From assembly GCA_945787595.1 (NCBI GenBank), contig CALZJV010000510.1:1-8267 (forward strand): DNA of 8,267 bases, read 5' to 3'. Below the pieces are notes generated by a model. It had not been told where the DNA came from and did not search any database. It saw nothing but the letters and a program-made list of their open reading frames with translations. This DNA is from an uncultured Desulfobacterales bacterium (lineage in GTDB: Bacteria; Desulfobacterota; Desulfobacteria; Desulfobacterales; JAFDCJ01). Both the position numbers and the translations under genes were made by a program. Positions 1 to 6,556 of this stretch are shown here, one piece after another. The first letter of the stretch is position 1. The number at the start of each line of letters is the position of its first letter.

Positions 1-2
1 CT

Positions 3-221
3 TTAAATATTTCAGTGGGAGCCCCAACTGCAATTGACTGCCACCGTTTGGCACAGAGGGAAGATTGTAAATTTACAGTTATGACAAAAAGAAAAAAGAC
101 TTTTTCCCCTGAAATTAAAAGAGTGATTTTGGACTATGAGTATGTGGAAACACCAAAAGGTTTCCATATCAATGTTGTTTCCAACATTTTGAAAAATGAT
201 CAATCTTGCTCAACGGCATAA
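3..221 (+). CDS. Possible 3' end of an unrecognised gene (open at left edge)
   Basis: The frame is open from the left edge to a TAA at 219-221, so this may be the last 72 codons of a gene that begins outside the window. Internal starts are possible at a GTG (15) and an ATG (81); neither has a convincing ribosome binding site. The product is lysine-rich, with a basic patch (TKRKKTF) followed by a hydrophilic stretch, and I recognise no domain. It lies just upstream of a transposase relative, so it could be a remnant disrupted by mobile DNA. An overlapping reading frame on the opposite strand looks no better. Low confidence that it is expressed. Confidence 0.25.
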   Translation, partial: LNISVGAPTAIDCHRLAQREDCKFTVMTKRKKTFSPEIKRVILDYEYVETPKGFHINVVSNILKNDQSCSTA

Positions 222-240
222 TCTGTTGGTTAGGTGCCTC

Positions 241-260
241 TGATAAAACGTCTTTTATCA
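241..260. repeat. Perfect 8-bp inverted repeat with a 4-nt loop
   Basis: TGATAAAA, loop CGTC, then TTTTATCA. It sits 44 nt before the ATG chosen for the HUH transposase relative. IS200/IS605-type elements carry subterminal hairpins recognised by their Y1 transposase, so this may be a left-end hairpin. It could also be a weak AT-only terminator for the preceding gene, since a T-rich stretch follows. Confidence 0.4.
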
Positions 261-303
261 CATTTTCTTCATCCTATTCGTTTTGAAAATTCAAATAGAA
301 AAT

Positions 304-960
304 ATGCCGACTTCAATCGAAATACCTAAAAAATGTCATGAATGTAGAAAGTATTCCAGACCAACCACTCATGGTCAATGCACTTTTTGCCAAACTTTAG
401 CAATCCAAGAAAGAATATTATGTGATTTAAACCGGCGAGTACAACACCCTGAAAAATTTCAGTGTTTTGCCTTTATGCCCACCCTGAAATTGGTTGGATC
501 ATCAAAACAAGATGAATTGTGCGCTTCAAATGGATCCACGCAACCTTTTCAAAATTTTTTTGAATCCGATCGATTTAAATATCAGCGGGCATTGGCAGTT
601 CAGAAAATGAAAAATGACCCGGATGCCGTTTTTATTGATATTAAATATCATTTGGCCTGGAATGTCGTCCATAGGAGGTCATCCTTTCCTGACCCTCAAA
701 ACGCATTTAAAATGGTAAATGACGCTTTCTTCGACAGTAGTTCGTCGGTGGGTTCTTTTGTCAGTCTACTCTGGCTGGCTCCTGATCATGTACACGTATA
801 CCTTGAGTCAGACGGAGAAAAACCGGTAGAGACCCTAGCTCAGGAGATCAAAAGATTATCAGAATCTTCAATTATTGTAAGCGCCTCCGAAATGGTGTTA
901 AATGCGGTCGCCGGCAATGATTTATGGGACAAGGCGTATTTTGCAGAAACCATAGGTTGA
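304..960 (+). CDS. IS200-like (Y1, HUH) transposase relative with an N-terminal Cys4 motif; C-terminus probably truncated
   Basis: The C-terminal half resembles the Y1_Tnp (IS200/RAYT) fold: a first strand like 'YHLAWNVVHRRSSF', the metal-binding HUH motif in 'PDHVHVYLES' (His162 and His164 from ATG 304), a helix 'ETLAQEIKRLSE' and the typical end strand 'LWDKAYFAETIG'. In IS200 transposases that strand is followed by a helix with the catalytic Tyr (YIxxQ type). Here a TGA follows directly, and no such helix appears in the two other frames. The N-terminus carries a zinc-ribbon-like C-x2-C (Cys11, Cys14) and C-x2-C (Cys26, Cys29) pair, absent from minimal IS200 enzymes. The ATG at 304 was chosen; an in-frame TTG at 283 would add 7 residues, and neither has a clear Shine-Dalgarno. 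Probably an inactive or domesticated transposase. Confidence 0.65.
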   Translation: MPTSIEIPKKCHECRKYSRPTTHGQCTFCQTLAIQERILCDLNRRVQHPEKFQCFAFMPTLKLVGSSKQDELCASNGSTQPFQNFFESDRFKYQRALAVQKMKNDPDAVFIDIKYHLAWNVVHRRSSFPDPQNAFKMVNDAFFDSSSSVGSFVSLLWLAPDHVHVYLESDGEKPVETLAQEIKRLSESSIIVSASEMVLNAVAGNDLWDKAYFAETIG

Positions 961-1073
961 CATAACCCTTCTATATTATAAAGGAGAATATTTTCATCGT
1001 CTGGCTATCCATGGTTTCACACACCGTCACCAAATAAATTAGCTGTTAAAACACTGCAAAGAGATTGCTTTTT

Positions 1074-2018
1074 ATGGGGAAGTTAAAGCGAAAAATTTCT
1101 GGGTATAGTCCAATATCAAGGAAAGTACTTTCCAGTTTACGAAAAACAATTAACAGGAAGGTAATAGATATTTCTGAATTAAAAAATGCCAAAATACATG
1201 CTGAAAATTTAGAAAAGTCTGTGATAACAGAAAAAGAGCTTTCCGAACTAGATCCATTACATGGTGTTTATGCTTATAGCCAAAACAAAATTTCAGTTTT
1301 CGTTGAACAGTTGACTGAGCTACCGGCACTTTTAAAACTGACGAATGCCTATGCTGATGCCGAGGACATTTATATGCCCTCGGGACCTCCCATGAGCCCT
1401 CTTACCAAGTCTTATTTTTTGTGCTGGGGCTTTTTTGATCTTTGCGTGGGGATTAAAAAAGAATCGTTTGTTACCGTTATAATCGATATATGTAGATCGT
1501 TAAACGTGGACCGGGGGTTGATAAAGATCTTTGAATGCATGCAAAATTCAAGAATGGGCTTCTATATTCATGAGGGAGTTTCCGAAGGATTTGTCCATTT
1601 AAGGGAGTTAATCACTCAGAACCAAATTAAAGCTATTGTACCAAGCGGATATATGGGTAGCCAGGGTGAAATATGGTTTGCCAGAATAATGCCGGAGCCC
1701 TTTGCCAAGTTAAATTACGGGTATTCGGTTGTTTTTACAACCCCGTATATTATTTCGGAAATGCGAAATGGACGATTTGTATCCTCGAATGAAAAGAGCT
1801 GGAACCTCTTTTTTGAAAGAAATCTTGGGAAAACGAAAATTGAAGATAAAAATCGTGCTTATGAGTTTCTTATGAAATTTGGGCTAAACCGGCATTACTG
1901 GAATGAGTATATATTTGAGGGTTATGTCAACCATCAAGATGATATGATATTACTTGCCGGATTTCCCGATATCCCTTTGAGCAGACCGCATTCGGATGAA
2001 AACAGTGAAAGATTTTAA
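1074..2018 (+). CDS. Conserved hypothetical protein, 314 aa, no recognised function
   Basis: The ATG at 1074 was chosen because a purine-rich AAAGAGA lies about 9 nt upstream; an in-frame TTG at 1065 is less likely. The first 25 residues are strongly basic (MGKLKRKISGY...). The rest looks like a soluble globular protein, with no signal peptide or clear membrane segment. Striking stretches are 'MPSGPPMSPLTKSYF', 'SRMGFYIHEG', 'IMPEPFAKLNYGYSVVFTTP', 'LNRHYWNEYIFEGYVNHQDD' and a C-terminal 'GFPDIPLSRPHSD'. They read like a conserved family of unknown function, but I cannot name it or point to a catalytic site. A small Sel1-repeat gene follows after 20 nt, which suggests co-transcription. Both products begin with MGK and a lysine/arginine-rich run. 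Confidence 0.75.
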   Translation: MGKLKRKISGYSPISRKVLSSLRKTINRKVIDISELKNAKIHAENLEKSVITEKELSELDPLHGVYAYSQNKISVFVEQLTELPALLKLTNAYADAEDIYMPSGPPMSPLTKSYFLCWGFFDLCVGIKKESFVTVIIDICRSLNVDRGLIKIFECMQNSRMGFYIHEGVSEGFVHLRELITQNQIKAIVPSGYMGSQGEIWFARIMPEPFAKLNYGYSVVFTTPYIISEMRNGRFVSSNEKSWNLFFERNLGKTKIEDKNRAYEFLMKFGLNRHYWNEYIFEGYVNHQDDMILLAGFPDIPLSRPHSDENSERF

Positions 2019-2038
2019 ATAAATACGCAGTAATCGAG

Positions 2039-2389
2039 ATGGGAAAGAAACGAAAAAAAAAGAAGCGAAGCATTGCGACTGACGTCAAAGCCATCTATCA
2101 GCGGGGAATGCAACTGTATCTTGAAGAAGAAAATTATGTTGCAGGATTAAAATATTTATTTAGGGCTGCCAAAGCAGGCTATAAGAAGGCTTATGGAGAG
2201 ATAGGAATAATTTTGTATCGAGAGAAAAATGAAACAGACAAGGCTGAAGTGTGGTTTAAGAAAGCGGAGGAGGCTGGTTGTCTGCACGCACCGCATGCAT
2301 ATGATTATGGGATGCTTTTAATCGAAGAAAGAGGCGATATTGAAAGAGGGAATCGATATTTGGACAAGGCTGCTGAAGATGGATATTAA
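2039..2389 (+). CDS. Small Sel1-like repeat (SLR) protein, 116 aa
   Basis: Begins MGKKRKKKKRS, a very basic tail, then about three Sel1/TPR-like helical repeats: residues about 33-60 (YVAGLKYLFRAAKAGYKKAY), 65-97 (DKAEVWFKKAEEAG) and 99-116 (DIERGNRYLDKAAEDGY). Each has the family's 'A..W/Y..KAAEAG' pattern. Sel1 repeats generally act as protein-protein scaffolds, and no catalytic domain is present. The protein stops in the middle of a repeat unit, right after 'AAEDGY', and the downstream frames do not continue the repeat. It is therefore either a naturally short SLR protein or a truncated one. The start ATG has only a weak upstream signal and lies 20 nt after the previous stop, so translational coupling is plausible. 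Confidence 0.75.
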   Translation: MGKKRKKKKRSIATDVKAIYQRGMQLYLEEENYVAGLKYLFRAAKAGYKKAYGEIGIILYREKNETDKAEVWFKKAEEAGCLHAPHAYDYGMLLIEERGDIERGNRYLDKAAEDGY

Positions 2390-2950
2390 AAATCTCAAAA
2401 CATTAACATAGCCAATTACATCCGACCCCTGGATGGGTTGATTATTAAATCTTGCAAACGCTATTAGGAAATGGACAATTATTTTCAGCCGTCATGATTA
2501 TCATAGGGAGCACTGGTGGTCCAGTCCGTTCAATTAAAGTATCAAAGATTTTCAAGGTTTTTACTAAAATGGGCGGACAGATTTAAGGTTATCTGTACAA
2601 ATATACAATAGAATCAGAATATTGGCAGGATTTGACTAAGGCACGAAATGTAAACTTTGCCCTTTATGTGGATTGGCCAGGGGAAATCTACAACTTCCAG
2701 GAATTTTAGATTTGGCCGGCTAACCTAAAGCATCGTGGTTCAATTTTTTGGTTGATTAAAAAAAGCAATCTACATACTGCAAAAAGAATAGACCAGGTTC
2801 GGATTTTTACAAAATTTTTGAGGTTAAAAAATGGTTGAATATGAACTCCAAACCGGATAATAAGTGTGAAAGAGGTGGTGATATCATTTAGCTAACTGAA
2901 ATAATTACTAATTCCATATACTGGCAGCTATATTTAACTAAGCATGAGAT
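2390..2950. other. AT-rich gap with no solid gene
   Basis: No convincing gene, RNA or terminator seen. Many short T- and A-runs and scattered stops in all frames. An ATG at 2569 opens a frame that stops after five codons (TAA 2584-2586) and then stays open to TAG 2707-2709. That second part contains a protein-like stretch (YWQDLTKARNVNFALYVDW), so it may be a decayed small gene. Confidence 0.4.
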
Positions 2951-2958
2951 CTCAAATT

Positions 2959-2971
2959 ACTACAATGTAGT
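2959..2971. promoter_or_regulatory. Palindromic operator candidate ACTAC-N3-GTAGT (copy A)
   Basis: ACTACAATGTAGT is a perfect odd palindrome. It lies 14 nt upstream of a TTGACA box. A second copy (TACTACATAGTAGTA, 6359-6373) lies at almost the same place before the MerB-like gene. With the predicted start point its centre falls near -56, a position more typical of an activator than a repressor. The regulator is not in the window. Confidence 0.6.
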
Positions 2972-2985
2972 GTTTTTGTAATTTC

Positions 2986-3014
2986 TTGACAATGATAACA
3001 ACTTCAAGTAAACA
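2986..3014 (+). promoter_or_regulatory. Putative sigma70-type promoter before the phosphodiesterase unit
   Basis: A perfect -35 TTGACA (2986-2991), a 17-nt spacer and a weak -10 TAAACA (3009-3014). The weak -10 fits a promoter that needs activation. The parallel promoter at 6388-6416 has the same -35, the same spacing and a similar -10 (TAACAA). Transcription from here would give a leader of more than 400 nt before the ATG at 3448. Confidence 0.5.
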
Positions 3015-3213
3015 AATAAAAAATCCTTGACCAAATGTTTCGTGTTGCCTGGTACCGGAACGTTGAACCTCAACTCTTTCTAACTTCTGGTCTCATTCTG
3101 AACCTCATTACAGGCGGAGTCTCATCTTGATCCGAAATTCATATTGCTGGTAGTTTTTCAATTTTTTATTTTCTTATTGTTATGAAATAGAACTAGTTTT
3201 TCTTAAAACTTAA

Positions 3214-3303
3214 CCTAAAAATCAGGCAAAGATTCAATGGAGATTCCCCTCAAACTATGCATACCTTGCTCCCGACAGGACGTGGCTGTTCTGGAAGGAG
3301 CCT
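3214..3303 (+). promoter_or_regulatory. Conserved leader element, copy A
   Basis: Shares a gap-free core with 6557-6640: ATGGAG, CCCCTCAA, then GCTCC(C/T)GACAGG, followed by GGAGC. GCTCC (3268-3272) can pair with GGAGC (3297-3301), and ACAG (3275-3278) with CTGT (3286-3289), giving an interrupted hairpin. It lies in the 5' leader of the broken phosphodiesterase, between the shared promoter type and the gene. It may be a structured RNA, a small coding sequence, or both. Confidence 0.55.
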
Positions 3304-3401
3304 ACCGAAAATCAAAAATTACAATAGATCTCACTCGAAAAAGTAAATTCTTATCATTATTATCATTTAAGCCTGAGAAGCCCTCAAAGAAAGGAGGGTG
3401 A
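3237..3401 (+). CDS. Possible small leader ORF, 54 aa, starting MEIPLKLC
   Basis: ATG at 3237, preceded by AGGCAAAG about 6 nt away, opens 54 codons ending in TGA 3399-3401. The product starts MEIPLKLCIPCSRQ, with a C-x2-C pair at residues 8 and 11, and becomes lysine- and serine-rich at the C-terminus (KPEKPSKKGG). The other leader (6578 onward) encodes M-E-C-P-L-K-L-C in the same alignment. The codons differ silently at K (AAA/AAG), L (CTA/TTG) and C (TGC/TGT), which suggests that the protein sequence matters. The second copy stops after 12 codons. No known family recognised. It could be a small regulatory or leader peptide, or the remains of a duplicated gene start. Confidence 0.35.
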   Translation: MEIPLKLCIPCSRQDVAVLEGAYRKSKITIDLTRKSKFLSLLSFKPEKPSKKGG

Positions 3402-3447
3402 AGATAAGAGGTGTGAATCAACCTAATGTCAAAAAAAGGGGGGAAAC

Positions 3448-4666
3448 ATGAAGAACAAGAAACTTTTTGAGTTGGCTTCTATGATCGGGGTGTTGGTCCT
3501 TGGCTTGGTGGTTATGACAGCCTTTGCGTTCGCTGGCGAGAGAACCCCGAAAGGAAATGCCTTTGGATGGCACGGGGATCGCGGCCATAGCATTCAGCTC
3601 GGTCCGCGTCCGTACTTCCTCGTCGAAGATATGGATGAGAGTAAGCTCAAGACCAAACTCCAGCAGTGCTCCGAGGGCCCATTCAAGAGGACCGACTTCT
3701 CGATCGGAGTGCGACGTGACTTTCACCGCGGACAGGGAGTTGGTGTGCCGCCACTCACAGTGCGATCTTCATACGACGACGGACGTTGTCGCCCGCGAAG
3801 ACCTGCGTTGGAAGTGCACCACCCCCCCAGAATTCTCCCCGGACGACGAGCTGCTTAACGCTGCTGATATCAGGTGCTGCACCAGCGATTTCACGCTTGA
3901 GGAGTTCAAGTCGCTTTGCGGCAAGATGGATGCGGCAAACCGCAACGCGACCACCATAGAGGAATACATGGATGCCACCGCGAACTGGCGCACCGACCTT
4001 TATGCAACCTGCGGCACTTTGCTCAGTCACGCAGAGAGCATCGAGCTCTTCAAGGACTTGGGTGCGAAGATGACCCCTGAGCTCAAGGCTCCAAGCGTGG
4101 AAATGCCATATGAAGGCGATTATACCCAAGAGGACTATGCCCAACAGATGATCGACGAATACAAAGCAGCCCGTGTTAATCCCAAAAAGGTGTTTGCGCA
4201 GTCCTTCAACCTCGATGATGTGCTCTACTGGATCGAAAACGAGCCGCGGTTCGGCAGGCAGGCCGTGTTTCTCGATGGTCGCTACAACGTTCCTGGTTTC
4301 GACCATACCGACCCAACCACATGGTCGCCTACCATGGAGGAACTAGTTTCCGAGGGCGTGAACATTATTGCACCGCCCATGTGGATGCTCATGGCGCTCG
4401 ACGGGAATAATAAAATTGTACCATCCACGTACGCTAAGGAAGCTAAGGCTGCTGGCCTCGACATCATCACATGGACACTTGAGCGCTCCGGCCTTTTGAA
4501 GAACGGTGGCGGCTTTTACTATCAGACAGTTACCGATGTGATCAACAACGACGGCGACGCGTATGTTGCGCTCGACGTGCTGGCGCAGGACGTGGGAATT
4601 CTAGGTATTTTCTCTGACTGGCCAGCCACGGTAACCTACTATGCTAACTGCATGCGCCTCAAATAA
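3448..4666 (+). pseudogene. Exported glycerophosphodiester phosphodiesterase, broken by internal deletion and frameshift
   Basis: Starts at ATG 3448 behind a strong AGGGGGG site (3437-3443). Residues 1-29 form a signal peptide (KNKK, hydrophobic core, cleavage after AFA), followed by '[15 protein letters not shown]' and 'TDFSIG'. GDPD enzymes continue here with the catalytic HRG...PEHT segment. Instead the sequence jumps, around 3706-3709, into the next frame at '[18 protein letters not shown]', which carries the ExD metal-binding pair and the later His. From there GDPD homology runs to the natural C-terminus ([17 protein letters not shown], stop 4664-4666). The missing part is about 27 codons. 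The frame change fits a deletion of about 80 nt, joined at CGATCGGAGTGCG. The 'HR' and following Glu are lost, so restoring the frame would still not give an active enzyme. Intact relatives hydrolyse glycerophosphodiesters in the periplasm or outside. Start, signal peptide and distal part are well preserved, so the lesion looks recent; an assembly error is the main alternative. Confidence 0.85.
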
Positions 4667-4676
4667 CCATAATCCG

Positions 4677-4707
4677 GGCAGGTGGACTGACATGATACCC
4701 GCCTGCC
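4677..4707 (+). terminator. Strong hairpin after the phosphodiesterase remnant, no U-tract
   Basis: GGCAGGTGG (4677-4685) pairs with CCGCCTGCC (4699-4707): a 9-bp stem with one G-T pair and a 13-nt loop, starting 11 nt after the stop. No T-run follows, so it may stabilise the mRNA end or act as a factor-dependent terminator rather than a classical intrinsic one. Confidence 0.45.
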
Positions 4708-4771
4708 TATCGCTCCCAAGGATTGACAAGAATTTCATTTGTTAGATTGCATGTAACTGCCAATCTTGCAT

Positions 4772-4801
4772 TTGACAACACACTACGTCATGGCATTTAA
4801 G
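4772..4801 (+). promoter_or_regulatory. Putative promoter directly before the alpha/beta hydrolase
   Basis: TTGACA (4772-4777) with an 18-nt spacer to a weak TTTAAG (4796-4801). The predicted start point falls within a few nucleotides of the ATG at 4813, which fits the lack of a ribosome binding site. A 6-bp inverted repeat AGATTG/CAATCT (4744-4766, 11-nt spacer) lies just upstream and could bind a regulator. Confidence 0.35.
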
Positions 4802-4809
4802 TATGCCAT
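4790..4809. repeat. 7-bp inverted repeat at the hydrolase start
   Basis: ATGGCAT (4790-4796), loop TTAAGT, ATGCCAT (4803-4809). It ends 3 nt before the start codon and covers the predicted -10 region, so it could be an operator, or a hairpin controlling translation if the transcript starts further upstream. Confidence 0.4.
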
Positions 4810-4812
4810 TAG

Positions 4813-6099
4813 ATGACCGTCTGCTCACATCTCGGACGATTATGTTTATTCACGAATGTAAAACAACCACTAAGCAAACTTAATGGAGTTCCTCATCAAG
4901 ATAGTTTTTATGGTGACGCACGTGCCGATGCGCCTGAATTGGCTTATCGAGGCTCTTTTAGCGTCGGCGTGCGGACTCTGGAAGTTATTAATCCCAACCA
5001 AATTGATATTTTAAATTATAGCGAAGATAACACGGATCCCAGGTATGATCGTCCTTTGACGCTTGAGGTGTGGTACCCGGCGATCCGCCCTGGCAAAAAA
5101 CCTGAGGTTACAACCTATTCAGATGTATTAGGCAGTGGCCCTGGCAACCCAGATCGACCCTTGATACCATTTGAATTCGCCGGGCGCGCATTGCGGAATG
5201 CAAAACCCGACTTCGGAGGTTCTTATCCTTTGGTAATCGTCTCACACGGCTATCCAGGCTCACGAGTTTTGCTGACTTATTTGACAGAAAATTTAGCATC
5301 CAAAGGCTATGTAGTGGTCGCAATAGATCACACAGATTCCACTCATGCAGATGCCACTGGTTTTTCCAGTACCCTTCTCAACCGTGCAATTGATATTAAT
5401 TTCGTGCTTAATTACATGACTGAAAGCTTTTTAACAGCTGTTGTCGATGCTGAGCGAACTGGGGTCATAGGTTATTCGATGGGCGGCTATGGGGCACTCA
5501 TTGCCGCAGGGGCAGGGGTCAGTGAGTTCGGTTGGGTTTATTGGGGGGGTGTGCCCGGAAATTTCATGGAAATGTTTCGAGCAGGTAATACAGATTACCA
5601 GGACTTTTTAGATCCACGCATTAAGGCGATCGTACCGTTTGCTCCCTGGGGCGGTCAATATGGAACCTGGGATCTTGTAGGACTTGAAGGACTCAAGGTT
5701 CCTTCCTTTTTTATCGTAGGGAATCAGGATCGCACTGCCGACTACGATGGGGTAGATTTTCTGTTTAAAAATGTCGTAAATTCAGATCGCTATATTCTAA
5801 TCTATCAAAACGGCATTCATGAAGTGGCGGTCAATCCGCCGCCGCCGATCGCAGAAAACTACTTTCGCGAATACATACACTACCAGGAACCCGCCTGGGA
5901 TAACCGGCGGTGCAACAATATCAACCAGCATTTTATTACGGCTTTTTTGGGCGTACACCTGAAAGGAATAGAAGAATATAGAGCATATCTGGATTTAATC
6001 CCAATTTCTAATGATGCGGATCCCTTTACGCCTGAATATTGGAAAGGCTTCAAAGAATGGACCGCTGTAGGATTGGAACTGCACCACATGGAACCATAG
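4813..6099 (+). CDS. Alpha/beta hydrolase, dienelactone hydrolase / PAF-acetylhydrolase type, 428 aa
   Basis: The catalytic triad is visible: nucleophile Ser222 in 'GYSMGG', Asp306 in 'GNQDRTADYDG' and His336 in 'NGIHEVAV'. The oxyanion-loop region is 'PLVIVSHGYPGSR' (His145). The N-terminal part ('ARADAPELAYRGSFSVGVRT', 'LTLEVWYPAIRPG') is typical of the COG4188 predicted dienelactone hydrolases, which include PAF-acetylhydrolase-like esterases. No signal peptide or membrane segment is seen, so a cytoplasmic esterase is likely; the natural substrate is unknown. ATG 4813 is the first start after an in-frame TAG (4810-4812) and has no Shine-Dalgarno. No ATG, GTG or TTG follows in frame before the conserved part, so this start is forced. 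It is a single-gene unit between a hairpin and a strong terminator. Confidence 0.85.
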   Translation: MTVCSHLGRLCLFTNVKQPLSKLNGVPHQDSFYGDARADAPELAYRGSFSVGVRTLEVINPNQIDILNYSEDNTDPRYDRPLTLEVWYPAIRPGKKPEVTTYSDVLGSGPGNPDRPLIPFEFAGRALRNAKPDFGGSYPLVIVSHGYPGSRVLLTYLTENLASKGYVVVAIDHTDSTHADATGFSSTLLNRAIDINFVLNYMTESFLTAVVDAERTGVIGYSMGGYGALIAAGAGVSEFGWVYWGGVPGNFMEMFRAGNTDYQDFLDPRIKAIVPFAPWGGQYGTWDLVGLEGLKVPSFFIVGNQDRTADYDGVDFLFKNVVNSDRYILIYQNGIHEVAVNPPPPIAENYFREYIHYQEPAWDNRRCNNINQHFITAFLGVHLKGIEEYRAYLDLIPISNDADPFTPEYWKGFKEWTAVGLELHHMEP

Positions 6100-6111
6100 T
6101 TCCTTAAAATA

Positions 6112-6132
6112 TATCCTCAAGTTTAGGGGATA
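6112..6132 (+). other. Small hairpin between the hydrolase and its terminator
   Basis: TATCCTC (6112-6118) pairs with GGGGATA (6126-6132), one G-T pair, 7-nt loop. No T-run follows. It probably protects the mRNA end just ahead of the true terminator. Confidence 0.35.
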
Positions 6133-6156
6133 AATAATTATTCTTCTAGAAATGCC

Positions 6157-6194
6157 AGCAGGGTCGTACAGTCGTACTTGGCCCTGCTTTTTTT
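6157..6194 (+). terminator. Intrinsic terminator of the alpha/beta hydrolase
   Basis: AGCAGGGTC (6157-6165) pairs with GGCCCTGCT (6180-6188), a 9-bp GC-rich stem. The 14-nt loop contains GTAC twice. A run of seven T (6188-6194) follows. It lies about 58 nt after the stop codon and separates the hydrolase from the MerB-like unit. Confidence 0.85.
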
Positions 6195-6358
6195 ATTGCT
6201 TTATTGCAGTTCTGCTATCAATCAAATTTTTGACAACTCTAATAATTTTATGATATTCGAATATTATAATCGTAGATTTCGATAATCTTCGAATTAAAGA
6301 TCAATCAAGATAGCATAACCCAAACATCCATCTACAAAGCTCACAAAGCTCATTTGAT
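6195..6358. other. AT-rich gap with a 12-bp palindrome
   Basis: No gene seen. ATATTCGAATAT (6253-6264) is a perfect palindrome, and related TTCGA cores recur at about 6278 and 6288. A TTGACA near 6230 has no good -10 partner. The region leads into the operator and promoter of the MerB-like unit. Confidence 0.35.
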
Positions 6359-6373
6359 TACTACATAGTAGTA
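6359..6373. promoter_or_regulatory. Palindromic operator candidate TACTAC-N3-GTAGTA (copy B)
   Basis: TACTACATAGTAGTA, arms of 6 bp around 3 nt. It is the counterpart of 2959-2971, sits in the same ATTACTAC context, is followed by a T-rich spacer and lies 14 nt before TTGACA. Predicted centre about -57 from the start point. Confidence 0.65.
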
Positions 6374-6387
6374 CTTTTTCTTTTCTC

Positions 6388-6416
6388 TTGACATAAAAAT
6401 TTCTATAAAGTAACAA
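6388..6416 (+). promoter_or_regulatory. Putative promoter of the MerB-like / DUF6351 unit
   Basis: TTGACA (6388-6393), 17-nt spacer, weak -10 TAACAA (6411-6416). It matches the promoter at 2986-3014 in -35, spacing and the surrounding AAGTAA-CAAA. Transcription from here gives a leader of nearly 300 nt. Confidence 0.5.
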
Positions 6417-6556
6417 AACTCGATAATTTTGCCTAATGGGCACCATCTCAAGCTGAATCTGAACTATATTGGGCAATATCGATTCCGCTATCTCGGTTAG
6501 TTGCACGTCTTAAAGATCACTTTTGGAAAAGATTCTGTTTTCCACCTAACGTTAGC

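Noticed and set aside
957..982. TTGACA overlapping the transposase stop, followed by TATAAA, as a promoter for the 314-aa protein
   Set aside because: The spacing is only 14 nt, too short for a normal sigma70 promoter.
2959..2971. BlaI/CopY-type operator (TACA-N-TGTA)
   Set aside because: Copy A contains TACA and TGTA, but copy B does not keep TGTA and the spacing differs, so the shared ACTAC-N3-GTAGT cannot be assigned to that family.
3426..3470. Short ORF starting MSKKGGKHEEQ overlapping the phosphodiesterase start
   Set aside because: Only 14 codons, made up largely of the Shine-Dalgarno and signal-peptide region read in another frame.
3755..4306. A 183-codon minus-strand frame across the phosphodiesterase remnant
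   Set aside because: Antisense to clear GDPD homology in GC-rich DNA, where long spurious frames are common.
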